Shown one piece after another: positions 1 to 8,993 of a DNA stretch of 64,000 nt (its first letter is position 1; each line of letters starts with the position of its first letter). The notes beneath the pieces are model-generated. The model was not told the origin of the DNA and searched no databases. It was given only the letters and a program-made list of their open reading frames with translations. The position numbers and the translations under genes are program-made. Location of the stretch: positions 101 to 64,100 of the forward strand of contig NZ_LMSD01000012.1 in assembly GCF_001428045.1 (NCBI RefSeq), in the 5' to 3' direction. Origin of the DNA: Paenibacillus sp. Soil750 (GTDB lineage: Bacteria; Bacillota; Bacilli; Paenibacillales; NBRC-103111).

Positions 1-76
1 GGGGTCTTTCTTTTAAAACGTCCACAATTAGGGTCACAGTTCACAAGTGGCTAAGCAGCTCCTCTTCTTTACGTGT

Positions 77-1924
77 CTACACAGCATCCTGCAAAAATTT
101 ATACTGAGCTTGGATCAAACCGTAGTAGATCTTCTGTTCCTTCATGAGCTCATCATGATTACCAATTTCCATCATGCGTCCGTGATCAAGCACGACAATT
201 TTGTCAGCATTACGAATCGTTGATAAACGGTGTGCCACGATGAAGGACGTACGACCTGCTAAGAGTGTCTTCAGCGCCTCTTGGATTTTGAGCTCCGTAT
301 CTGTATCAATACTTGCTGTCGCTTCATCCAAAATGAGCACACGCGGATTAGCAAGCAGCGCTCTTGCGAATGAAATCAATTGGCGCTGTCCCATCGACAG
401 GACGTTACCGCGCTCTTGCACCTCTGTATCGTACCCATTGGGCAACTTAGCTATAAAATCATGCGCATGAACCGCTTTCGCTACCTGCTCGATCTCATCG
501 TCTGTGGCGTTTAAACGGCCAAAGCGAATGTTATCGCGAATCGTACCCGAGAAAATAAACGTATCTTGGAGCACGACACCAATTTGGGAGCGAAGACTAT
601 GGATCGTCACTTGACGGATGTCGTGACCATCAACTTCTACAACACCCTCATTCGGGTCATAGAACCGGCAAAGCAAGTTCATGATCGTACTTTTGCCTGA
701 ACCTGTATGTCCCACTAGTGCAATGGATTGCCCTGCAGTTACATCCAAATTGATTCTGTTCAGCGCAGGACGTCCTGGCTCATACTCAAACACGAGATCT
801 TTGAACTTCACATTTCCTTGTACATGAGGTAAATCCTTGGCACCCTCGATTTCTGAAACAGTAGGTTTCTCATCGATGAATTCAAAAATCCGTTCTGCCG
901 AAGCCATCGCAATTAATAACTGTGAGTACATCTGCCCTAGTCGCGTAATCGGCTCCCAGAAGTACCCAATGTACGTTGCAAAAGCTACTAGCAAACCAAT
1001 GGAAATTTCTCCAGTTTGAACCAAATGCGCACCTAACCAGAACAAGATACAATATCCTATCGCGCCTGTAATTTCAATGAGTGGCCCAAAGGATTGATTT
1101 AACATGGATGCGCGGTTCCAAGACAACCGATTGGTCATATTCATTTTCGTGAAAAATTGAATGTTCTCTTTCTCCTGCGTGTACGCCTGTGTGACACGAA
1201 TACCTTGAATACATTCGTTTAAATGGGCATTTAATCGGGATTGCTTCATCGTAACGTCCTGCCAGGAACGACGAATTTTGGTCCGAAGCTTCGTCGATAT
1301 GAAAAACATAATCGGAACTGTTACTATGATCGATGCGCCTAGTTTAAAATTAAAGGATAATAAAATGATGATGATTCCTACCAGTTGTACAATATCAATC
1401 AATAAATTGACGACACCGTTCGTAAATAAATCTTGTAACGAATTGACATAGTTTGTTACACGAACAAGTACGGATCCAGCTGGTCTTGTATCGAAGAACC
1501 GGAATGAAAGCTTTTGAATATGACTAAAAAGGTCATGACGGAGGTCGTAGATTACTCGTTGCCCTATCATGTTCGTATATTTGATGCGGAAGGTGTTCGC
1601 AATCCATTGAATGAGATAAACACTGAGCATAATACCAACTATCAGTAAGAGAAGGTTCTTATCTTTAGGTATAATGGCATTGTCAATCGCTTTACTGATG
1701 AGAAGTGGAACTGTCAATTTGGTAATCGCACCCAAAAGCATCATGATGATGATAATTGGGAGCATTTGTTTTCGATAAGGCTTCATATAACCAAACAAGC
1801 GTTTTAATTGGCCCCAGTCAAAAGGCTTTTCGATCAGTTCATCATCTTGATAAACGAAGCGATGTCCTGTTTGAGAATCTGGATTGGTTGAAGCTGCATC
1901 AGCTTGCTTCGATGTAGTACTCAA
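77..1924 (-). CDS. ABC exporter half-transporter, BmrD/YheH-like subunit
   Basis: Membrane-spanning efflux half-transporter, probably the catalytically competent half of a heterodimeric multidrug or lipid exporter. Residues ~45-345 form six predicted transmembrane helices and ~370-600 the nucleotide-binding domain. The Walker A motif spans 405-412, the Walker B ends in Asp533-Glu534 with the catalytic Glu present, and the H-loop reads IVAHRLST. The signature is degenerate, LSMGQ (509-513) instead of LSGGQ. An N-terminal extension of ~40 residues precedes the first helix, as in YheH/BmrD. The start overlaps the end of the upstream ABC gene by 4 bases, so translation is probably coupled. Family and heterodimer call are firm; the substrate is unknown. 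Confidence 0.93.
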   Translation of the reverse strand: MSTTSKQADAASTNPDSQTGHRFVYQDDELIEKPFDWGQLKRLFGYMKPYRKQMLPIIIIMMLLGAITKLTVPLLISKAIDNAIIPKDKNLLLLIVGIMLSVYLIQWIANTFRIKYTNMIGQRVIYDLRHDLFSHIQKLSFRFFDTRPAGSVLVRVTNYVNSLQDLFTNGVVNLLIDIVQLVGIIIILLSFNFKLGASIIVTVPIMFFISTKLRTKIRRSWQDVTMKQSRLNAHLNECIQGIRVTQAYTQEKENIQFFTKMNMTNRLSWNRASMLNQSFGPLIEITGAIGYCILFWLGAHLVQTGEISIGLLVAFATYIGYFWEPITRLGQMYSQLLIAMASAERIFEFIDEKPTVSEIEGAKDLPHVQGNVKFKDLVFEYEPGRPALNRINLDVTAGQSIALVGHTGSGKSTIMNLLCRFYDPNEGVVEVDGHDIRQVTIHSLRSQIGVVLQDTFIFSGTIRDNIRFGRLNATDDEIEQVAKAVHAHDFIAKLPNGYDTEVQERGNVLSMGQRQLISFARALLANPRVLILDEATASIDTDTELKIQEALKTLLAGRTSFIVAHRLSTIRNADKIVVLDHGRMMEIGNHDELMKEQKIYYGLIQAQYKFLQDAV

Positions 1925-3762
1925 TTTGCCAACCTTCTTTCTGGCGTAGCGATTGGATTTATTTTGGCATCAACCGATTCCTGAGAAGTACCTTCTTCAC
2001 GAGCAACTGCTGCTTGGTTCTTTGCCGTTTGATTTTGCGGTCCGTCCGCATACTGAATGTCATACGTTTGACGGTATAGGCCTTCTTGTTGTAAAAGTTC
2101 TTGATGCGTACCTCGTTGAATGACCCGCCCTTTATCAAGCACAATGATTTCATCTGCGTGCTTCAACGAAGAGATCCGGTGAGCGATGATAAACGTCGTA
2201 CGACCTGCCATGACTTCACCAAAGCCTGCTTGAATCTCATGCTCAGTTTCCATATCAACCGCACTCGTAGCATCGTCTAGAACGAGGATTTTCGGATCTT
2301 TGATCAAGGCTCTTGCTATAGCAATCCGTTGCTTCTGACCACCGGAAAGCCCAAGTCCTCGCTCACCAACTAGCGTTTTATATCCCTCTGGCAGCTCTGA
2401 AATAAAATCGTGTGCCTTCGCAAGTTTAGCTGCGCGGATAATCTCATCCATCGTTACATCCTTGCGACCATAAGCGATATTGTTACGAATAGTAGATGAA
2501 AATAAGAATGTTTCTTGGAAAACTGTTGAAATTTGGCTGCGGTAGCTTTCAAGTTGCAAGGAACGAATATCTTTCCCATCCAACATTACCTTGCCTTCTT
2601 TCACGTTATAAGCTCTCATGAGCAGTGAAATCACGGTAGTCTTTCCAGACCCTGTGCTTCCTAAAAGCCCAATAACAGAGCCTGGAGGCGCATCCAAAGT
2701 AAAATCATATAGAGCTGGCTGTTTCTCGGGATAAGCGAAAGTGACATGATCGAATCGCACATGCCCATCAACCTTAGTAAGCGCTGCAGCATTTTCGCTA
2801 TCTTTGACATGCATGTACTGATGTAGAACCTCTAGAATCTTTTCACCAGAAGCTTTCGTTTGCGTAAAGTTATTAATGTGAAAACCAAGACCCCACATAG
2901 GACCGATTATGTACCAAATGAGACTAAAGCAGGCAACTAATTCACCTAGTGAAATCATCCCGTCAATAACCATGTAGCCCCCAGCCCCGAGTAAAATAAC
3001 AACACTCAAGTTCGCTAGAATTTCCATGATCGGAAAATATTTCGCCCAAATCCCTGACGATCCAATATTCATGGACTTGTAATCTTCATTGCGTGCTGCG
3101 AACTTGGCAACCTCATGAGGTTCGCGAGCAAAAGATTTAACCGTCCGTACACCTGTAATGTTTTCCTGAACAGCCGTCGTCATTGTGCTTAATGACTGAC
3201 GTACCATCCGGAAAGCCGGATGAATTTTTCCTTCAAAGCGCACTGCCGTAAATGCCAGAAATGGCATTGTGATCATCGTAAGTAAAGCTAACTTCCAACT
3301 GATGGAGAACATCATGCCCATGCCGAAAACGAGCATTAACAACACATTCAGCATTTGTGCGAAGCCAAATCCAATAAATTGGCGTATCGCTTCTAGATCA
3401 GCTGTCAACCTGGACATTAGATCTCCTGTTCTAGCTTGATCATAATACTGGAAAGATAAATATTGAAGCTTTTGGTAAAGCGCATTCCGTAAGTGGAATG
3501 CAACACGGTTTCCTAAGCGTCCCCCGCATAGACCATGTAAGAATTGAAACATCCCTTTCGTTGAAACAACTAAAACAACGATCAGTGCCAGTCGAGGCAC
3601 CAGGTCAAATTGCTTCTTGGTGATAACTTCGTCAATCAGATACCGAAGTAAATTGGGATACACCAAGCCGAGCGCGGTAGCGATTGCAAGACATGCAATA
3701 GCTCCAAAAAACAGTTTTTTCTCTGGCCAAAAATATGGCTTCAGTTGCCTGAATACATCCAC
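1921..3762 (-). CDS. ABC exporter half-transporter, BmrC/YheI-like subunit
   Basis: First gene of a two-gene exporter operon. Six predicted transmembrane helices (~18-300) precede an ATPase domain with Walker A at 368-375, a canonical LSGGQ signature (472-476) and Walker B ILVLDD, where Asp497 replaces the catalytic Glu. Together with the LSMGQ signature of its partner, this predicts one consensus and one degenerate ATP site, the hallmark of heterodimeric exporters such as BmrCD and TM287/288. The start is GTG, chosen because AAGGAGGG lies 7-8 bases upstream. A ~40-residue hydrophilic tail follows the ATPase domain. The specific substrate cannot be read from sequence. Confidence 0.93.
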   Translation of the reverse strand: MDVFRQLKPYFWPEKKLFFGAIACLAIATALGLVYPNLLRYLIDEVITKKQFDLVPRLALIVVLVVSTKGMFQFLHGLCGGRLGNRVAFHLRNALYQKLQYLSFQYYDQARTGDLMSRLTADLEAIRQFIGFGFAQMLNVLLMLVFGMGMMFSISWKLALLTMITMPFLAFTAVRFEGKIHPAFRMVRQSLSTMTTAVQENITGVRTVKSFAREPHEVAKFAARNEDYKSMNIGSSGIWAKYFPIMEILANLSVVILLGAGGYMVIDGMISLGELVACFSLIWYIIGPMWGLGFHINNFTQTKASGEKILEVLHQYMHVKDSENAAALTKVDGHVRFDHVTFAYPEKQPALYDFTLDAPPGSVIGLLGSTGSGKTTVISLLMRAYNVKEGKVMLDGKDIRSLQLESYRSQISTVFQETFLFSSTIRNNIAYGRKDVTMDEIIRAAKLAKAHDFISELPEGYKTLVGERGLGLSGGQKQRIAIARALIKDPKILVLDDATSAVDMETEHEIQAGFGEVMAGRTTFIIAHRISSLKHADEIIVLDKGRVIQRGTHQELLQQEGLYRQTYDIQYADGPQNQTAKNQAAVAREEGTSQESVDAKINPIATPERRLAN

Positions 3763-3972
3763 TTTGGGCCCTCCTTAAAAGGATAGATTTGAAACGCTTA
3801 TAATGTGTGAACACTTTATGAATCTTAACACCATCACTATATGTGAGCAATTCGAGGAAACTCGGATTTAAACGCTTAATTAGGCATAAATTCACAAAAT
3901 CGTGTAGTAATCCCCCCTATTCTTTTAAATCATCGGGATAACCGCCATTGAAAGCCCTTACATGAGCAATCC

Positions 3973-4017
3973 AAAAAAAGAGGCAACTAAGTTCCACTGA
4001 ACCTAGTCCCCCTTTTG
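3973..4017 (-). terminator. Rho-independent terminator after dynA
   Basis: On the minus strand an imperfect stem (GGGGGACTAGGTTC, loop AGTG, then GAACTTAGTTGCCTC) is followed by seven T residues, just downstream of the dynamin stop codon. It separates dynA from the ABC operon. The 210 bases between it and the ABC start show no convincing gene. Confidence 0.75.
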
Positions 4018-4025
4018 TTTAACAA

Positions 4026-7000
4026 CTAAACAAATGCCTTCAACTGATGCTGTTTAGATATGAGTTCATCCAAATCAATCTTCATTTGAAGTGCATCACG
4101 AAGCCCTTCTGCGTGCTCTTTGACCTGTTGCTCCATGATCGATTTCTGAGCTATTAACCAATTTTCTAACTGGATGCCATACGCTTGTTCAAGCTCTGAG
4201 GTTTGACTTTCAATAAAAGCAACAACCGGCGCATTGATCCGATTTTCTAATTCGGCTTTGAGCTTGCTCTTACCATCACCCTCGAAAAATTGCTTCGCAT
4301 TCTTGAAATAACTCTGAAGCAGCTTCAAGCTCACTTCCGACGCTTCAAGCTTCGTTGTCACCTCAGGTGTCACAAACGTATTCGACTCGTAGGCAGCCTT
4401 CTCAAAGCCTTCAAGCAGTAAGCTCAGCTCCTCGCCCCAGCGATTCATCCGTTTGGTGCTGATGAGATTCATGCGGTTCTCCACACGCAGTGTAGTGGCT
4501 AGAACCTCCTGAGATAAGTCATGGCCAATCATACGTAATAGTTCATTCCAAGCGAATTGTAGTGCGGCTTTCGGATCTTTGGCCTCATCACGGAAAGTTG
4601 AAGGGTTGAATGCAAAATTATAAAGCTCTCCGAACCGATACATCGTACGTTGCTTGACATAGTACATCAACTCTTGAATTTCCTTCTTCAATTCTTTTAG
4701 CTCTGCATCATACCGCGTGTCATCAAGCAAATCTAAGCCCTGCTGCTCCGACTCATCCAGCATGATCAATTGCAACCTGCGTTCTTCCTCACCTGACTGT
4801 GCTCGCTCCAACCACTTCTGCATCGTACCGATGGCGCGATGCAGCTCAAGATTAGCCGAGTGAATGGCGACATCACTAAGCTCATTCAAGGTAAACTGCA
4901 CAAACTGCTGCTCAAAAGGCTGAATACCCGATTGTACAACTAAGTTATCGTCGCCCTTGATTTTACCCTCTGCTGCCAAGTAACTGGAAATCGGATAAAT
5001 TCGTGGATGACGAATGCCGTGCTGCACTAAATTCGTTTCCACATGCTTAACAACACCTGCCAGCTCCTCAGCGCTTGCCGCCAAATCAGCTGCATTCACG
5101 ATGAAAAACATTTTATCCATTTCAAAGCTATCCTTCACACGGCCTAGCTGGAGTAGGAACTCACGATCCGCTTGGGAAAAAGCATGGTTATAATAAGTGA
5201 CGAATAGGATGGCATCTGCATTTTTAATATAGTTAAAAGCAACACCCGTGTGTCGAGCGTTAATGGAATCTGCCCCTGGTGTATCCACGAAAATGATACC
5301 TTGATCCGTCAGTGGGTTGGAATAATACAATTCAATAAATTCTACAAAGCAGGATTTATGTTCTTCCGCCACATAACCAGAAAATTCATCTTTGGTGATC
5401 CGCAGTTCAGTCCCCAAATGACTGGAGGCTGCTTCCCAGCCTTTTTCAACGGCTTTCAGGAACGAGAAATGCGGTTTTCCTTTGGCTGTTACGTCAGCAG
5501 GTGAAAGCTGACTAATCCGCTTCAAAGCGCTAGTCATATCCGTGGCCTCTACGCCAAGAATTTGGAGCGAGTACAGGACATCTTCCAAGATGGCGTCAGC
5601 CTTCTTCATCTTGACCTTAGCTGTGCCATGCGGCCAACCTTCCGTCGGCGGCATAATCTTGTTGATCGCCGCCGTCGTCGGATTCGGCGACACGGGAAGC
5701 ACCCGTTCACCAATCAACGCATTGGCGAACGAAGACTTACCCGCGCTGAACGCACCGAACAGCGCAATCGTAAACGTCCGCTGACGCAGACGGTCCGCCT
5801 TCTCACGCATGGAGCGCGCGAGCGACCGCATCGACGGCAGCCCGTCGATGAGGCTCGAGGCCGCCTGCAAGTCGGCGGCCTTGCGCTCCATGCGCTTCCC
5901 GTGTTCACCCGTGGTGAACACGGATGACGGCACTGCGGACGTTTCAGCTGCAACTGTGGAGGCAGCTGCGTCCGTGCCTGCAGCCGCCGACGCAGTCGCG
6001 GCGGCTTGCAGGATCGTGCCCATGGAGGTCACGTGCAGGTTAGCCCCGCTCAGCGGGGCTGCTGCCGGCTCCTCCATGGCCGTGTACTGCTGCGCATCCG
6101 GGAGCGCCGGCGCAGAAGGTCTTTCCCAGCTGGCCAAGCGCAGCAGCTGGGTCTCTGCTGCCGCCTCGGCTTCCTCGAGGCGGGCGATCTCGCGGCTGGC
6201 GCTCAGCCGGCCGCTTAGTGCTTGCAGCTCAGCCGCTAGCGCAGCGGCGGCTGGACGTGAGTTATCGCGGACCGAAGCCGCGATGATGTCAATCACCGCA
6301 AACGCCAGTTTGCGGTACTGCAGCTTCAGTTCCCCAGCTAGCTGCTTCATGTAATTCAGCGTATACTCGCCGCCAAACGTCGCTCCTGTATTCACTTGTG
6401 AACCGATCAAATCACCAGTAACTTCGACCTTCAACGCTTCAATCTGTGCAATTAGCGCAGCATCATGTTGACCTTGCTCGCTTGCTGCCTTTTTCAGCGC
6501 ATCACGCAAATGCCAATCCAGCTGTGCTTCTACTTGCTCTGCCAAATCGGCCTGAAATGCGGTTAGCCGTTTCTCTTGCTCTGCAGCAGTCTTTGCTGCG
6601 CCCCCGAAAAATCCAACCTTAAATCCGGGTTTACGGCTCACCAGATAGGCATTAGCATAATCCCTCGTTAGCGCAGGCGTAATATTTGCATTCTCAATAA
6701 TGGCGCCAACATCTTTACGAAGCTCAGTAATTAACATTTCAGGCAAGTTTTTCAATGCCATAAGTTCGGCTTGCTTGGCAGCTGCCAACGTTTGAACGTC
6801 CTCAACATCGCCTTCCTCGTTGATCGCTTCCAGCAACTCCGCCTTCTGCGGTTCATGTTGCTCCGCCAACCATTTGCTGTGCTCAGCAGCCAAATAGCGT
6901 GCAGATGCATCAATGCTATAGCTTCGCAAGATATCACCGCGCTCGATAAGCCGGCTCAGCAACCACTGGAGCTTAGCGTACTCATTATGTGGATGAGCTG

Positions 7001-7739
7001 GCTCCTTCATCGTCACAAACAACAGATCATCAGGTTCAATACCCCAATTTAAGAAGGCTTGCTTCGTTCCACTTTGATACTGCTCGAAAGGAAGCTCCCA
7101 TTCCTTATGCTTATCAATCATATTAACAACAAGATAGAGCGGTTTCCCCCACTCTTTCATTTTCTTTGTGAACGCTAAATTCACTTCAGATTGCACATGG
7201 TTATAGTCCATGACATAGAACACCACATCAGCTAAATGCAATGCGGATTCCGTAGATTGATGATGCGCATCATCTGTAGAATCAATGCCCGGCGTGTCCA
7301 GCAAAGCTGTATCTTCACCGAGAAAGGGAATAGGGTAAGTAATCTCAACCGTTTCGATATCCGTTCCGTTCACACAATAGGCTTCTAACTCGCTGAGTGG
7401 AATGGTTGTTGTCATCCCTTGCGGGTTGACCTTCCCTTCATGGCTGCGATGAGTTACATGCGCACCAGGTTGCCCATTTCGAATACTAACAATATTAGCA
7501 CTCGTTGGAATGGGACTTGATGGTAACAAAGCTTGGCCACACAGCTGATTAATAAGTGTTGATTTTCCAGCAGAGAAATGCCCGCAGAACGCAATATTCA
7601 TCCGTCCACTATCGAGCTTATCCAGCAATTGCCCCATTTTCGTGGCATTATCATCATCACCTGCATGCCCAAGCACTTGCTGCATTTTCTTAAGTGCATC
7701 CGGCATGACAGTGATGCTTCCAGCTACCAATTGCGTCAT
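4026..7739 (-). CDS. dynA: Bacterial dynamin-like GTPase with two GTPase modules (DynA family)
   Basis: Large membrane-remodelling GTPase of 1237 residues carrying two dynamin modules in one chain, as in Bacillus DynA (about 1190 residues), which tethers and fuses membranes and protects against membrane damage. Module 1 has P-loop GHFSAGKS at 53-60 and switch/G3 LLDTPGID; NMID is a plausible G4. Module 2 has FGAFSAGKSS near residue 663 and G3 FVDTPGADS; G4 is weak (VNAADL). Each module is followed by long helical segments. The linker before module 2 (roughly residues 500-640) is Ala-rich and encoded by markedly GC-rich DNA (about 5650-6260), unlike the rest of the gene. It is transcribed alone, with its own terminator. 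GAGGAG lies 13 bases before the ATG, a slightly long spacing. Confidence 0.93.
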   Translation of the reverse strand: MTQLVAGSITVMPDALKKMQQVLGHAGDDDNATKMGQLLDKLDSGRMNIAFCGHFSAGKSTLINQLCGQALLPSSPIPTSANIVSIRNGQPGAHVTHRSHEGKVNPQGMTTTIPLSELEAYCVNGTDIETVEITYPIPFLGEDTALLDTPGIDSTDDAHHQSTESALHLADVVFYVMDYNHVQSEVNLAFTKKMKEWGKPLYLVVNMIDKHKEWELPFEQYQSGTKQAFLNWGIEPDDLLFVTMKEPAHPHNEYAKLQWLLSRLIERGDILRSYSIDASARYLAAEHSKWLAEQHEPQKAELLEAINEEGDVEDVQTLAAAKQAELMALKNLPEMLITELRKDVGAIIENANITPALTRDYANAYLVSRKPGFKVGFFGGAAKTAAEQEKRLTAFQADLAEQVEAQLDWHLRDALKKAASEQGQHDAALIAQIEALKVEVTGDLIGSQVNTGATFGGEYTLNYMKQLAGELKLQYRKLAFAVIDIIAASVRDNSRPAAAALAAELQALSGRLSASREIARLEEAEAAAETQLLRLASWERPSAPALPDAQQYTAMEEPAAAPLSGANLHVTSMGTILQAAATASAAAGTDAAASTVAAETSAVPSSVFTTGEHGKRMERKAADLQAASSLIDGLPSMRSLARSMREKADRLRQRTFTIALFGAFSAGKSSFANALIGERVLPVSPNPTTAAINKIMPPTEGWPHGTAKVKMKKADAILEDVLYSLQILGVEATDMTSALKRISQLSPADVTAKGKPHFSFLKAVEKGWEAASSHLGTELRITKDEFSGYVAEEHKSCFVEFIELYYSNPLTDQGIIFVDTPGADSINARHTGVAFNYIKNADAILFVTYYNHAFSQADREFLLQLGRVKDSFEMDKMFFIVNAADLAASAEELAGVVKHVETNLVQHGIRHPRIYPISSYLAAEGKIKGDDNLVVQSGIQPFEQQFVQFTLNELSDVAIHSANLELHRAIGTMQKWLERAQSGEEERRLQLIMLDESEQQGLDLLDDTRYDAELKELKKEIQELMYYVKQRTMYRFGELYNFAFNPSTFRDEAKDPKAALQFAWNELLRMIGHDLSQEVLATTLRVENRMNLISTKRMNRWGEELSLLLEGFEKAAYESNTFVTPEVTTKLEASEVSLKLLQSYFKNAKQFFEGDGKSKLKAELENRINAPVVAFIESQTSELEQAYGIQLENWLIAQKSIMEQQVKEHAEGLRDALQMKIDLDELISKQHQLKAFV
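5901..5921. repeat. Perfect 9-bp palindrome inside dynA
   Basis: GTGTTCACC, spacer CGT, GGTGAACAC. It lies in the GC-rich linker-coding part of dynA and could fold as a small cruciform or mRNA hairpin. No function is assigned. Confidence 0.6.
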
Positions 7740-7793
7740 TCGTTCATTCCGCTCCTCTATGATTTGTTCTTTAGTACTACCTCTCAGCTATAC

Positions 7794-7820
7794 AGAAAAA
7801 AAATCTCCCAAAGGGAGATT
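7794..7820 (-). terminator. Rho-independent terminator after the nth/small-protein pair
   Basis: Perfect stem AATCTCCC / GGGAGATT with an AAA loop at 7802-7820, next to a run of A residues that reads as a U-tract on the minus strand. It ends the transcript of the small gene at 7827 just before dynA begins. Confidence 0.85.
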
Positions 7821-7826
7821 CTGGAC

Positions 7827-8102
7827 TTACGTGAGGGCGATTTTTTCTTTTTCCGGTAGGAAAATTTCAAAAACGTCACGATGTTGAAGAATCGTAATAT
7901 CCGAATCCTTCACTTTCATCACAACAACCTCGGATTTTGTTTTCATTTTGTCTATGTAATTCTGAGGAACCTCGCCGGATTCACTGACAGTTACACCTTC
8001 AATGACTTTTTCCTCATTATCGGCTAACGGTGTATTGATTACTTGCTCATAAATATCGGAGAACAATTCAAAGCTATTAGTATATACGGCGATGCATTTC
8101 AT
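7827..8102 (-). CDS. Conserved small hypothetical protein, 91 residues
   Basis: Small soluble protein of unknown function directly downstream of nth. It starts MKCIAVYTN and alternates hydrophobic strands with charged turns, suggesting a compact alpha/beta fold; there is no signal peptide or membrane helix. I chose the ATG at 8102 because AAAGGATG lies ~8 bases upstream; an in-frame ATG at 8126 lacks a ribosome site and would overlap the nth end. Placement between nth and its own terminator indicates co-transcription with nth. I do not recognise the family with confidence, and no catalytic motif is visible. Confidence 0.75.
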   Translation of the reverse strand: MKCIAVYTNSFELFSDIYEQVINTPLADNEEKVIEGVTVSESGEVPQNYIDKMKTKSEVVVMKVKDSDITILQHRDVFEIFLPEKEKIALT

Positions 8103-8127
8103 TTCAATCCCATCCTTTGTCAGCATT

Positions 8128-8799
8128 TCATTTGTTTGTAATAGTTTTCCTAGTTGGTTGTGGTTTCATACGCTTCTTCCCCTCACGGCATTTGTCCAAT
8201 AGAGGACAGAAGGTGCAATTGGGGTTCTGTGCCTTACAGTGATATCGACCAAAGAAAATGAGTCGATGATGTGTTTGCGTCCATTCGTCTCGCGGAACTT
8301 TCTTCATTAACTTCTTTTCAACTTCCAGCACGGAATCATCCGAGCCCACAAGTCCCAATCGCTTAGAGACTCGTTCCACATGTGTGTCAACCGCAATCGC
8401 CGGCACGCCAAAAGCGTTCGATACAACGACATTTGCTGTCTTACGTCCAACACCTGGCAATTCAACTAACTGCTCATGCTTCTCAGGAATTTCACCACCG
8501 AACTTGTCCAGTAGCAATTGACACAGCTTATGAATATGACTAGCCTTGTTACGAAATAGTCCAATCCTCCGAATATCTTGCTCCAATTCCTCTAACGGAA
8601 CAGCCAAGTAGTCTTCAGGGCGTTTGTACTTCGCAAACAAGTCTTTAGTAACCTTATTCACGGTTTCATCCGTACACTGAGCCGATAGTAATACAGCAAT
8701 TGTTAATTCAAATGGATTACTGTGGTTCAACTCACAATGCGCATCCGGATATAGCTCACCGATCGTATCCAGAATATGTCTTACTGTCTTCTGTGTCAT
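8128..8799 (-). CDS. nth: Endonuclease III, DNA N-glycosylase/AP lyase
   Basis: Base-excision-repair enzyme that removes oxidised pyrimidines and cleaves abasic sites by beta-elimination. At 223 residues it is typical in length. The helix-hairpin-helix reads LPGVGRKTANVV with catalytic Lys120, followed by catalytic Asp138 in VDTHVERVS. The C-terminal [4Fe-4S] ligands are Cys188, Cys195, Cys198 and Cys204, with the classical C-X6-C-X2-C-X5-C spacing. AAGGAAG lies ahead of the ATG. In many bacilli nth sits beside dnaD and asnS; here those genes lie about 47 kb away in the same window, so the ancestral cluster has been split. Confidence 0.97.
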   Translation of the reverse strand: MTQKTVRHILDTIGELYPDAHCELNHSNPFELTIAVLLSAQCTDETVNKVTKDLFAKYKRPEDYLAVPLEELEQDIRRIGLFRNKASHIHKLCQLLLDKFGGEIPEKHEQLVELPGVGRKTANVVVSNAFGVPAIAVDTHVERVSKRLGLVGSDDSVLEVEKKLMKKVPRDEWTQTHHRLIFFGRYHCKAQNPNCTFCPLLDKCREGKKRMKPQPTRKTITNK

Positions 8800-8921
8800 A
8801 GCTGATCTTCCTTAGGGTCGTAATATTCTCCAGTTTAGCGAATTGTTAGGTCATAATCAATCCTTGAAAGCGTCAAAATGCGAACATTTTCTAAAAAATA
8901 AACATTTTTTTTTGAAAAATA

Positions 8922-8970
8922 GAAAAAACCGTCTGTTTGAGATGATTAACATCTCAAATACAGACGGTTT
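8922..8970. terminator. Strong bidirectional terminator after the SLH gene
   Basis: Long stem ACCGTCTGTTTGAGATG paired with CATCTCAA-AT-ACAGACGGT around a short ATTAA loop, flanked by an A-run on the left and T-run on the right. It can terminate both strands; its evident job is to end the amidase-GerMN-SLH operon. Confidence 0.9.
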
Positions 8971-8993
8971 TCCTCTAACTTTTGTTCAAATTT

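Noticed and set aside
3632-3895. Possible leader peptide upstream of the ABC exporter, recalling bmrB of B. subtilis
   Set aside because: The frame has no well-placed ribosome site and no convincing attenuator hairpins follow it, so control by a leader peptide is not supported.
5809-6354. 181-codon plus-strand frame opposite dynA
   Set aside because: Produced by the GC-rich patch in dynA; Ala/Ser-rich shadow translation, no ribosome site, and the minus strand carries clear dynamin motifs.
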